From contig CAMFYM010000018.1 of assembly GCA_946002045.1 (NCBI GenBank), positions 1-16,776 of the forward strand: DNA of 16,776 nt. Direction: 5' to 3'. A program made the position numbers and the translations under genes. Below are positions 1 to 6,312 of this stretch, one piece after another. Under the pieces are notes generated by a model. That model worked only from the letters and a program-made list of their open reading frames with translations. It ran no database searches and was not told where the DNA came from. This DNA comes from an uncultured Clostridia bacterium. Its GTDB lineage: Bacteria; Bacillota; Clostridia; Oscillospirales; Acutalibacteraceae. The number at the start of each line of letters is the position of its first letter. The stretch's first letter is position 1.

Positions 1-43
1 ACCTAAGCCTTCGTCGGCAGCGTCAGATGTGTATAAGAGACAG
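1..43 (+). other. Synthetic Nextera (Tn5) library adapter, left end
   Basis: Bases 25-43 are the 19-bp Tn5 mosaic end used in Illumina Nextera libraries. Bases 11-24 are the i5-side primer segment. Bases 3-10 (ctaagcct) match a standard 8-nt Nextera i5 index. This is library sequence and not genome; native DNA begins at about base 44. Confidence 0.97.
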
Positions 44-48
44 ATATT

Positions 49-116
49 AAAATATAAAAAAGCGTCCTGTAAAATATAAAAAAAGCGTTCTGCAAAATAT
101 AAAAAAAGCGTTCTGC
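49..116 (-). repeat. Three tandem 22-23 bp units of terminator arm plus T-tract
   Basis: On the plus strand three units follow each other: 49-70, 71-93 and 94-116. Each is aaaatat, then 6-7 A, then a 9-mer. The 9-mer is gcgttctgc in the last two and gcgtcctgt in the first. On the minus strand each unit reads as the 3' arm of the terminator at 108-129 followed by its U-run. The diverged first copy argues for a natural, older duplication and against a PCR stutter. Confidence 0.85.
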
Positions 117-129
117 AAAAGCAGAACGC
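108..129 (-). terminator. Intrinsic terminator of the Dabb-domain gene
   Basis: A perfect 9-bp stem pairs 108-116 with 121-129 around a 4-nt loop at 117-120. On the minus strand the stem is followed by seven T (101-107). It lies 12 nt downstream of the stop codon at 141. The 3' arm and T-run are repeated twice more further downstream. Confidence 0.85.
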
Positions 130-140
130 CTTATGGTAAA

Positions 141-431
141 TTAAAACTTGTAATCTACTGCTATTGATGACTCTCTCACGCTGTGAATATATTTCTTAAC
201 AACATTGCAGTGGTATGGGTCATTTTGATATTCCTCAAGAGATCGTTCATCATCAAATGTTGTTTCCAAAATAATATCGTATGAGCGCTGAGAATGTAGG
301 AAGTCAATGCCTACATTAAGGCTTCTAAGCTGGGGAACATTACCCACCATTGAATAAAAAATATCCTTTGCCTTTTCACATGCCTCGGGACTGTTGTCCT
401 TTAGCTTGAAGCATATAATGTGCTTAACCAT
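141..431 (-). CDS. Dabb (stress-responsive A/B barrel) domain protein
   Basis: This 96-aa protein has the look of the Dabb family: a short alpha/beta-barrel (ferredoxin-like) domain that usually dimerises and is found in small stress-responsive or accessory proteins. It starts with MVKHIICFKLKD, the typical first beta strand of these proteins. The middle strand reads YDIILETTFDDERSLEEYQ, and the family's H..V..Y segment near the C-terminus is HCNVVKKYI. The length fits a single complete domain. The start has a good ribosome site (GGAGG at 439-443). The gene lies 57 nt downstream of rny with the rny hairpin in between, so it is probably read by leak-through from rny; I see no promoter of its own. 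The sequence gives no hint of substrate or exact role. The family call is fairly secure; the function is unknown. Confidence 0.8.
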   Translation of the reverse strand: MVKHIICFKLKDNSPEACEKAKDIFYSMVGNVPQLRSLNVGIDFLHSQRSYDIILETTFDDERSLEEYQNDPYHCNVVKKYIHSVRESSIAVDYKF

Positions 432-455
432 AAAAATTCCTCCGTTAATAAAACC

Positions 456-481
456 AAAATGCCGACGAGTGTCGGCATTTT
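456..481. terminator. Hairpin after rny, partial terminator
   Basis: An 11-bp stem (456-466 with 471-481) closes a 4-nt loop directly behind the rny stop codon. In the minus direction it is followed only by the interrupted tract TTTTGGTTTT-type sequence, so termination is likely leaky. The Dabb ribosome site starts about 13 nt further on, which fits read-through. In the plus direction it is also followed by T-rich sequence. Confidence 0.65.
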
Positions 482-488
482 ATTTTGC

Positions 489-2045
489 TTATTTTGCAAT
501 ATCACTGGCTCTTGATTCTCGGATAATATTAACCTTAATCTGACCGGGATATTCCATTTCGCTTTCAATTTTCTTGGCAATTTCGTGGGCAATATAAGGC
601 ATCCTGCTGTCATCAATAACATTAGGCTTAACCATAACTCTAACCTCACGACCTGCCTGAATAGCATATGCTCTTTCAACACCGTCAAAGCTTGTGGAGA
701 TTTCCTCAAGCTGCTGAAGTCGCTTAATGTAATTTTCAATGTTTTCTCGTCTTGCACCCGGCCTTGCAGCAGACACTGCGTCGGCAGCCTGAACAAGACA
801 GGCAACAACGGTTTTGCACTCAATCTCACCGTGGTGAGCAGCAATGGCGTGAACAACAGCCTCGTTTTCCTTATACTTTCTGGCATAGTCAACACCAAGC
901 TGAATGTGTGAGCCCTCCATCTCGTGGTCAAGAGCCTTACCAATATCGTGAAGCAAGCCTGCACGCCTTGCAAGCTTTTCGTCAGCACCTAATTCTGCTG
1001 CCATTAAGCCTGCTATGTAGGACACCTCAAGACTGTGCTTAAGCACACTTTGACCGTAAGATGTACGGTATTTGAGCTTACCGAGGAGCTTAACAAGCTC
1101 AGGATGAATTTGACCGCAGTTTGCTGAAAGAACTGCCTTTTCACCCTCCTGCTTAATAATGGCATTAACCTCTTTGGTGCTCTTGTCGAAAAATTCTTCA
1201 ATTTTTGTGGGATGAATACGACCGTCTTGAACAAGTCTTTCAAGAGTGAGTCGGGCAATTTCTCTCCTAACAGGGTCAAAGGAGCTGATTGTAATTGCCT
1301 CCGGTGTGTCGTCAATAATAAGCTCAACACCGGTGATTGTTTCGATAGAACGGATATTCCTACCCTCTCTACCGATAATTCTACCCTTCATCTCGTCGTT
1401 AGGAAGGGCAACCACGGAAACAGTAGTTTCTGCTGTGTGGTCTGCTGCACAACGCTGGATTGCAGTACCGATAATTTCTCTTGCCAAAATATCGCTTTGG
1501 TCACGAATCATCTGCTCGTATTCAAGGATACGCTTGCTCTTTTCTGTATCAAGCTCTTCGCCCAAGGATGCAAGGAGCTGCTCCTTAGCCTCCTCCTTAG
1601 TAAGTCCTGATATACGCTCCAGCATATCAAACTGGCTTTTCTTAATGCCGTCAATCTCGAGTAGCTTTTCATCAAGCTGCTTTTGCTTTTCGCTTAATGC
1701 ATCTGATTTTTTCTCAATTAAATCTGCACGCTTATCAAGGTGTTCCTCACGCTGATTTAGGCGTGTTTCCTGCCTTTGAACCTCACTTCTGCGTTCACGG
1801 ATTTCCTTATCTGCGTCTGAACGGAGCTTGTGAATTTCATCTTTAGCCTCTACAAGGCGAGCCTTTTTTGTAGCCTCAGCCTCTGACAGAGCATTGTTAA
1901 TTATTTTTGTGGCCTCCTGCGTAGCAGAGCCAATTTCCTTTTCGCTTGTTCTTCTGCGATGCTCGCCCCCAAGAACAAAGCCGATTATACCAAAAATAAC
2001 AGCACATACTATGCCGACAATAATGGGAATAATGATACTACTCAT
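489..2045 (-). CDS. rny: Ribonuclease Y
   Basis: RNase Y is the membrane-anchored endoribonuclease that starts mRNA decay in most Firmicutes. The 518-aa length is normal for the family. In order there are one N-terminal membrane helix (about 4-26), a long charged coiled coil (about 30-190, rich in E, K, R and Q), a KH RNA-binding domain (about 208-275) with its GxxG loop GREG at 225-228, and an HD hydrolase domain. The HD metal-binding motif is LLHDIGK at 364-370, and further family histidines occur at 404-405. All expected catalytic residues are present. The ATG has an AAGGAGGTG ribosome site at 2056-2064 with 9-10 nt spacing. The gene is divergent from thrS, with a sigma-A-type promoter at 2180-2208 and a leader of about 125 nt. 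It is probably co-expressed with the following Dabb gene by read-through. Confidence 0.97.
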   Translation of the reverse strand: MSSIIIPIIVGIVCAVIFGIIGFVLGGEHRRRTSEKEIGSATQEATKIINNALSEAEATKKARLVEAKDEIHKLRSDADKEIRERRSEVQRQETRLNQREEHLDKRADLIEKKSDALSEKQKQLDEKLLEIDGIKKSQFDMLERISGLTKEEAKEQLLASLGEELDTEKSKRILEYEQMIRDQSDILAREIIGTAIQRCAADHTAETTVSVVALPNDEMKGRIIGREGRNIRSIETITGVELIIDDTPEAITISSFDPVRREIARLTLERLVQDGRIHPTKIEEFFDKSTKEVNAIIKQEGEKAVLSANCGQIHPELVKLLGKLKYRTSYGQSVLKHSLEVSYIAGLMAAELGADEKLARRAGLLHDIGKALDHEMEGSHIQLGVDYARKYKENEAVVHAIAAHHGEIECKTVVACLVQAADAVSAARPGARRENIENYIKRLQQLEEISTSFDGVERAYAIQAGREVRVMVKPNVIDDSRMPYIAHEIAKKIESEMEYPGQIKVNIIRESRASDIAK

Positions 2046-2152
2046 ACGATAACAGCACCTCCTTCTGTTTAAAATTCTCGAAATTTACCATCAGAAAAGG
2101 TACAGTTTAAATGCAAATTTAGCAAAGTTTGACATATCTGTATAAAAAAATC

Positions 2153-2194
2153 TACACCTATATGTAAAACTTCTATAATAATATACACCTATAT
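2153..2194. repeat. Direct repeat tacacctatat, two copies 31 bp apart
   Basis: The 11-mer tacacctatat occurs at 2153-2163 and at 2184-2194. The spacing of 31 bp is close to three helical turns, so both copies face the same side of the DNA. The first copy also sits in an imperfect dyad of the form TACA-N6-TGTA (2153-2166). One copy overlaps the rny core promoter. I infer a possible operator; I do not recognise the binding protein. Confidence 0.5.
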
Positions 2195-2208
2195 CTTGTA
2201 TCTGTCAA
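2180..2208 (-). promoter_or_regulatory. Predicted sigma-A promoter of rny
   Basis: On the minus strand there is a perfect TTGACA (2203-2208), a 17-nt spacer and TATATT (2180-2185). Transcription would start near 2173, leaving a leader of about 125 nt before rny. An 11-bp direct repeat (2153-2163 and 2184-2194) has one copy between the -35 and -10 boxes and one copy just past the start point, a layout that would suit a repressor. Confidence 0.7.
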
Positions 2209-2269
2209 GCGTTTTAATAAATAAACACCATAGTTAGTTGGTAATGCTTGGGTATATTTCATTAACCTG

Positions 2270-2298
2270 TTGACAATTTATATTTATGGTGATAAAAT
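2270..2298 (+). promoter_or_regulatory. Predicted sigma-A promoter of thrS
   Basis: A perfect TTGACA (2270-2275) and a near-perfect TAAAAT (2293-2298) are separated by exactly 17 nt. The start point would be near 2305. This fits the 5' end of the T-box leader, giving an untranslated leader of about 234 nt ahead of thrS. Confidence 0.85.
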
Positions 2299-2304
2299 GT
2301 TATA

Positions 2305-2525
2305 AATCGTTGATTGGGACAAGATTTGCTTTTGTAGCTTTAAGAGAGTGTGTGGCAGGTGTGAACACATAGCGTTAAAGCAAATTACCACCCTTGAGTG
2401 CTTGTAGGTAATGACAAGTCGTTGACCTGCGTTAAAGGTAATGAGTGATACTGTTTTCAGTATAATTCAGGTGGAACCGTGGATTTTATTCACCCTGATT
2501 TTTTCAGGGTGATTTTTTATTTTTT
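2305..2525 (+). promoter_or_regulatory. Threonine T-box riboswitch (thrS leader)
   Basis: This leader senses uncharged tRNA-Thr and controls read-through into thrS. An AGAG-type motif at 2343-2348 marks Stem I. A helix GCTTTAA/TTAAAGC (about 2336-2342 with 2375-2381) frames the specifier loop, where ACC at 2387-2389 is the likely threonine codon; an overlapping ACC at 2390-2392 makes the exact register uncertain. Stem III is ATACTG/CAGTAT (2448-2453 with 2458-2463). The T-box bulge TGGAACC is at 2472-2478. The antiterminator pairs TCAGG (2467-2471) with CCTGA (2494-2498) and GTG (2479-2481) with CAC (2491-2493). These 3' bases are also needed by the terminator stem, so the two folds exclude each other. 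The TGGA bulge predicts a U discriminator base in the cognate tRNA. Confidence 0.92.
2490..2518 (+). terminator. Regulated terminator of the thrS T-box
   Basis: A 9-bp stem TCACCCTGA/TCAGGGTGA (2490-2498 with 2504-2512) has a 5-nt loop and is followed by six T at 2513-2518. It shares its 5' arm with the antiterminator and is therefore the OFF state when tRNA-Thr is charged. Confidence 0.92.
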
Positions 2526-2538
2526 AGGAGGGATTTAA

Positions 2539-4479
2539 GTGATTAAAATTACGCTTAAGGACGGCACAGTAAATGAGTATGAAGCTCCAATCTCTGCTGC
2601 CGACATTACAAAGGAAATCTCTATGGGACTTTACAGGAACGCCTGCTCCTGTAAAATCAACGGCGAGGTGAAGGATTTAAGAACGGTTGTTGATGCCGAT
2701 TGTGATTTTGAGGTGTTAACCTTTGATGATGATAACGGTAAAAAAACATTCAATCATACTGCATCACACATCATGGCACAGGCTGTTAAAAGGCTTTTTC
2801 CAACAGCAAAGCTGACTATCGGACCTGCTATTGATAACGGCTTTTACTACGATTTTGATGTAGAGGAGTCCTTTACTCCCGATGACCTTTTGGCAATAGA
2901 AAAGGAAATGAAAAATATTGTTAAAGAGGGTCTTGATATTGAAAAATTCGAGCTTTCCCCACAGGATGCAATCAAGCTAATGGAGGAAAAGGACGAGCCT
3001 TATAAGGTTGAGCTTATCAAGGAACACGCTGAAAAGGGTGAGCCCATAAGCTTTTATAAGCAGGGTGAGTTTACAGAGCTTTGTGCAGGTCCACACCTTA
3101 TGGATATGAAGGTTGTTAAGGCGTTTAAGCTTACACAATGCACAGGCGCATATTGGCGTGGTGATGAAAAGAATAAGATGCTTTGCCGTGTTTACGGTGT
3201 TGCTTTCCCTAAAGCATCTATGCTGGAGGAGCATTTAGAGGCTCTTGAGGAGGCAAAGCGCCGTGACCACAACAAGCTTGGCAGAGAGCTTGAGCTTTTC
3301 ACAACAGTTGATTATATCGGTCAGGGCTTGCCTATTCTTTTACCAAAGGGTACAAAAATCATTCAAACTCTTCAGCGCTGGGTAGAGGATGAGGAGGCAA
3401 AGAGAGGCTGGCAGCTTACAAAGACTCCTCTTATGGCAAAGTCGGATTTGTATAAAATTTCAGGCCACTGGGATCACTATCAGGACGGTATGTTCGTTAT
3501 GGGAGATCCTGAAAAGGATAAGGAGGTTTTCGCCCTTCGTCCAATGACCTGTCCGTTCCAGTATCAGGCATATCTTAACAGACCACGCTCATACCGTGAC
3601 CTTCCGTTAAGGTATGACGAAACATCAACCCTGTTTAGAAATGAGTCAAGTGGCGAAATGCACGGTCTTATCCGTGTTCGTCAGTTCACAATTTCAGAGG
3701 GTCACCTAATGTGCCGTCCCGACCAGCTTGAAGACGAATTTAAGGCGTGCCTTGAATTAACAAACTATATGATGGAAACTATTGGTCTTAAAGAGGATTT
3801 AACATATCGTTTTTCACAATGGGATCCAAATAATCGTGAAAAGTATATCGGCACACAGGAGCAGTGGGACGAGGCACAGGATATTATGAAAAATATTCTT
3901 GATGACCTGGGCATTGATTACGAAATCGGTATCGGCGAGGCAGCCTTCTACGGACCAAAGCTTGATATTCAAATAAAAAATGTGTTTGGTAAAGAGGATA
4001 CACTTGTAACAATTCAAATTGACCAAATGCTTGCCGAGAAGTTCGGTATGGAATATGTTGACAAGGACGGCACAAAGAAAAATCCTTATATCATCCACAG
4101 GACATCAATCGGCTGTTACGAAAGAACATTGGCACTGCTTATTGAAAAATATGCAGGTGCATTCCCTGTTTGGCTTGCTCCTGTTCAGGTTAAGCTCCTT
4201 CCTATTGCTGACAGACACCTTGATTATCTATATGAGGTTAAAAAGGCACTTGAAGCAAAGGGTGTTCGCTGTGAGATTGACGAAAGGTCTGAAAAAATCG
4301 GCTTTAAAATCAGAAGTGCACAGCTTGAAAAGGTACCGTATATGGTGCTTGCCGGTGATAAGGATATTGAAAATAACACAATTTCAATCCGTTCAAGGAA
4401 GAACGGTGATGAAGGCGCATCAACTCTTGATGAATTTATAGCAAGAATTGTTGACGAAATCGACTCAAAGGCAAGATAA
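2539..4479 (+). CDS. thrS: Threonyl-tRNA synthetase
   Basis: ThrRS charges tRNA-Thr with threonine in the cytoplasm. The 646-aa protein has the full family layout: an N-terminal TGS domain (about 1-60), the second-additional editing domain with H73-x3-H77 and C182/H186 (the site that clears mischarged serine), the class II catalytic core (about 250-540), and a C-terminal anticodon-binding domain (about 545-640). The active-site zinc ligands appear to be C337 (in MTCP), H389 (in EGHL) and H520 (in IIHR). The motif 2 region reads RNESSGEMHGLIRVRQFT, which departs from the usual HRYE-SGAL-GL-RVRGFT pattern; the key E and R positions are kept. The start is GTG, with AGGAGGG at 2526-2532 and 6-7 nt spacing. 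Expression is set by the T-box leader upstream. The gene is convergent with the PHP phosphatase gene. Confidence 0.98.
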   Translation: MIKITLKDGTVNEYEAPISAADITKEISMGLYRNACSCKINGEVKDLRTVVDADCDFEVLTFDDDNGKKTFNHTASHIMAQAVKRLFPTAKLTIGPAIDNGFYYDFDVEESFTPDDLLAIEKEMKNIVKEGLDIEKFELSPQDAIKLMEEKDEPYKVELIKEHAEKGEPISFYKQGEFTELCAGPHLMDMKVVKAFKLTQCTGAYWRGDEKNKMLCRVYGVAFPKASMLEEHLEALEEAKRRDHNKLGRELELFTTVDYIGQGLPILLPKGTKIIQTLQRWVEDEEAKRGWQLTKTPLMAKSDLYKISGHWDHYQDGMFVMGDPEKDKEVFALRPMTCPFQYQAYLNRPRSYRDLPLRYDETSTLFRNESSGEMHGLIRVRQFTISEGHLMCRPDQLEDEFKACLELTNYMMETIGLKEDLTYRFSQWDPNNREKYIGTQEQWDEAQDIMKNILDDLGIDYEIGIGEAAFYGPKLDIQIKNVFGKEDTLVTIQIDQMLAEKFGMEYVDKDGTKKNPYIIHRTSIGCYERTLALLIEKYAGAFPVWLAPVQVKLLPIADRHLDYLYEVKKALEAKGVRCEIDERSEKIGFKIRSAQLEKVPYMVLAGDKDIENNTISIRSRKNGDEGASTLDEFIARIVDEIDSKAR

Positions 4480-4490
4480 TAAAAAATTAA

Positions 4491-4526
4491 CGCCACTTGT
4501 AGCTTGGTTACAGGTGGCGCTTTTTT
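4491..4526. terminator. Bidirectional terminator between thrS and the PHP gene
   Basis: An 11-bp stem containing one G-T pair (4491-4501 with 4509-4519) has a 7-nt loop. On the plus side six T follow at 4521-4526. On the minus side the A-run at 4481-4486 gives a T-run. The PHP stop codon (4525-4527) overlaps the plus-side T-tract, so one hairpin serves both convergent genes. Confidence 0.9.
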
Positions 4527-5286
4527 ATAGAGAAATTTCAGTTGGCGTTATATCTAATTTTGATAAATATTCCACAGCATCATTATATAGCTTTTTGTTA
4601 GCCAAAACGTCAGGGGAGTGGGCGTCAAAGCCGATAACAGTATCGTTACCTACCTCTGAAGCAATCTGCCAAAATCGCTTGTCGGGATAGCTTCTGCCCT
4701 GCGCAAATCCAAGCAAATTGAATTCAAGGGGAACGCCAAGCTTTTTTATCTCCCTGCAAAAATAGGTCATTTTATCAATATAAACCTCATCACTTCCTGT
4801 AAAGTTGAATAAATCCGGATGAGCAATATATAAAAATTTGCCTGTGTTAAGGGCTTCGAGGGATTGACAAATGTATTTGTCAAAAAGCACAGTGCTGTCG
4901 GTAGTGTGATTGCTGTAATGGGAATAGGGCTCGTATTCGTTGCCAATGAAATGCTGACCGAGAATTAGATAATCAAAATTATATTGGCTTAAAAATTCAT
5001 AGGTTTCATCAAAAAATTCAGGATAATACTCCAGCTCAAAGCCAAGGAAAATTTTTATTTCGTTTTCGTATTCCCTGCGTAGCAGATTAACGGAATTAAC
5101 ATAATCCTCTACCTCGCTGGGCAGCATACGAAAATTTGAATAATAATCCTTACCTGTAAAAATCATTGGTGCGTGGTCTGAAAAACCAAGCTCTGTGAAG
5201 CCGTATTTTATTGCTTTTTTAACATAATCTCTGTCCTTGCCATATGCGTGATTACATCTGGTTGTATGTGTGTGATAATTTTTCAT
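4525..5286 (-). CDS. PHP-family phosphoesterase, histidinol-phosphatase type
   Basis: This 253-aa protein belongs to the PHP (polymerase and histidinol phosphatase) superfamily and is closest in form to the HisJ/HisK histidinol-phosphatases of Firmicutes, which carry out the dephosphorylation step of histidine synthesis. The metal ligands are visible: H5-T-H7 with H13 at the very N-terminus, SDH at 36-38, E84 in GFELEYYPE, H112 in GQHF, H156 in AHPD, and D221-x-H223 in the C-terminal DAHSP. Because H5 is catalytic, the protein cannot start later than the chosen ATG. No histidine-biosynthesis genes are nearby, so the substrate is uncertain; related PHP proteins act on other phosphoesters. There is no good ribosome site. 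A TATAAT box ends 6 nt before the ATG, suggesting a leaderless transcript. Confidence 0.85.
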   Translation of the reverse strand: MKNYHTHTTRCNHAYGKDRDYVKKAIKYGFTELGFSDHAPMIFTGKDYYSNFRMLPSEVEDYVNSVNLLRREYENEIKIFLGFELEYYPEFFDETYEFLSQYNFDYLILGQHFIGNEYEPYSHYSNHTTDSTVLFDKYICQSLEALNTGKFLYIAHPDLFNFTGSDEVYIDKMTYFCREIKKLGVPLEFNLLGFAQGRSYPDKRFWQIASEVGNDTVIGFDAHSPDVLANKKLYNDAVEYLSKLDITPTEISL

Positions 5287-5292
5287 AATATT

Positions 5293-5320
5293 ATTATAAC
5301 CCTAAATTTTGAATATTCAA
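5293..5320 (-). promoter_or_regulatory. Predicted promoter of the PHP gene, leaderless start
   Basis: On the minus strand TTGAAT (5315-5320), a 16-nt spacer and a perfect TATAAT (5293-5298) are followed by 6 nt and then the A of the start codon at 5286. Transcription would thus begin at or within a base or two of the ATG. The -35 box lies inside a perfect 12-bp palindrome, ttgaatattcaa (5309-5320), which could be an operator. Confidence 0.65.
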
Positions 5321-5327
5321 TAATAAA

Positions 5328-5359
5328 TTGACCATTTCGGATAATTCCGAAATGGTCAA
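5328..5359 (-). terminator. Intrinsic terminator of the NfeD/SPFH operon
   Basis: A perfect 14-bp stem (5328-5341 with 5346-5359) closes a 4-nt loop just after the stop codon at 5366. On the minus strand it is followed by TTTATTATT. It isolates the PHP gene from read-through and so supports a separate promoter for that gene. Confidence 0.88.
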
Positions 5360-5365
5360 ATTGCT

Positions 5366-6286
5366 TTATTTAATTGATTCAACAATGCCTTCGGCAAGAC
5401 CTGCAACACCCTGAATTTCCGACGGGATAATAATTTTTGTTGCCTGGCCGTCTGCTGCCTTTGCAAATGCCTCAAGTGCCTTAAGCTTAATAACAGCCTC
5501 GTTTGCATTTGCATCATTCAAAAGCCTGATTGCGTCTGCAGTTGCATTTTGCACCTTAAGAATAGCTTCAGCCTCACCCTCAGCCTCACGCACCTTTGCT
5601 TCCTTAACAGCCTCTGCGTGAAGAATTGCAGACTGCTTTTCTGCCTCAGCCTCAAGAATTTTTGACTCCTTGTGACCCTCTGCCACAAGAATTCTTGACT
5701 GCTTTTCACCCTCTGCACGAAGGATAGCCTCACGGCGTTCACGCTCTGCCTTCATCTGCTTTTCCATTGCGTCCTGAATTTCACGAGGAGGGATAATGTT
5801 CTTTAATTCAACTCTGTTAACCTTAATTCCCCATGGGTCTGTTGCTTCGTCAAGAATTACTCTGATTTTTGCGTTAATTGTGTCACGAGAGGTAAGTGTT
5901 GAGTCAAGCTCAAGCTCACCGATAATGTTACGAAGTGTTGTTGCAGAAAGATTTTCAATAGCAGAAATGGGGCTTTCAACACCGTATGTGTAAAGCTTTG
6001 GGTCTGTAATTTGATAGAACACAACAGTGTCAATCTGCATTGTTACATTATCCTTTGTGATAACGGGCTGTGGCTTAAAATCAACAACCTGCTCCTTTAA
6101 TGAAACTATTTTTGCAATCCTGTCAAGAAACGGAATTTTAACATGAAGACCTGTCTGCCAGGTTGAATAGTATGTTCCCAATCTTTCAATAACATAAGCC
6201 TTTGACTGTGGAACAACTCTGATGTTTGTTAAAATAAGTGCAATAATTGCAATAACAATAATTGCGATGATAATAAATGCTAACAT
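5366..6286 (-). CDS. SPFH/band-7 (stomatin-like, QmcA-type) membrane protein
   Basis: SPFH proteins form large ring-shaped oligomers in the inner membrane and organise membrane microdomains or regulate membrane proteases. This 306-aa member has one N-terminal membrane helix (about 3-20), a band-7 domain (about 22-180, with ERLGTY and GLHVKIPF near its start), and then an Ala/Glu-rich helical segment. That segment (188-242) is built from five 11-residue units of the type ILxAEGEKQSx, the right-handed coiled coil expected of the family. A hydrophobic C-terminal tail ends in AGLAEGIVESIK. The ribosome site is AAGGAG at 6294-6299. The gene follows the NfeD-like gene after 26 nt, the standard partnership for these families. 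It is probably expressed only as part of that two-gene operon. The partner protease or client is not visible here. Confidence 0.93.
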   Translation of the reverse strand: MLAFIIIAIIVIAIIALILTNIRVVPQSKAYVIERLGTYYSTWQTGLHVKIPFLDRIAKIVSLKEQVVDFKPQPVITKDNVTMQIDTVVFYQITDPKLYTYGVESPISAIENLSATTLRNIIGELELDSTLTSRDTINAKIRVILDEATDPWGIKVNRVELKNIIPPREIQDAMEKQMKAERERREAILRAEGEKQSRILVAEGHKESKILEAEAEKQSAILHAEAVKEAKVREAEGEAEAILKVQNATADAIRLLNDANANEAVIKLKALEAFAKAADGQATKIIIPSEIQGVAGLAEGIVESIK

Positions 6287-6312
6287 AATTTTTCTCCTTT
6301 AAAATATTTACA

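Noticed and set aside
49..116. CRISPR-like short repeats
   Set aside because: The 23-bp units are directly adjacent with no spacers, are AT-rich, and are explained as copies of a terminator arm.
401..1755. Several open frames of 96-195 codons inside rny on both strands
   Set aside because: They overlap the well-supported rny frame, have no family signature and no ribosome sites; they are shadows of the coding strand.
2129..2157. TTGACA at 2129-2134 on the plus strand as a second thrS promoter
   Set aside because: No -10-like sequence at 16-18 nt; the TTGACA-17-TAAAAT pair at 2270-2298 explains the leader.
4448..4690. Plus-strand 80-codon frame over the thrS end
   Set aside because: It spans the bidirectional terminator and lies antisense to the PHP gene; composition is that of a shadow frame.
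4525..5286. PHP domain of DNA polymerase X or III
   Set aside because: Only a stand-alone PHP domain of 253 aa is present, with no polymerase part, and the N-terminal HTHTTRCNHA is typical of histidinol-phosphatase types.
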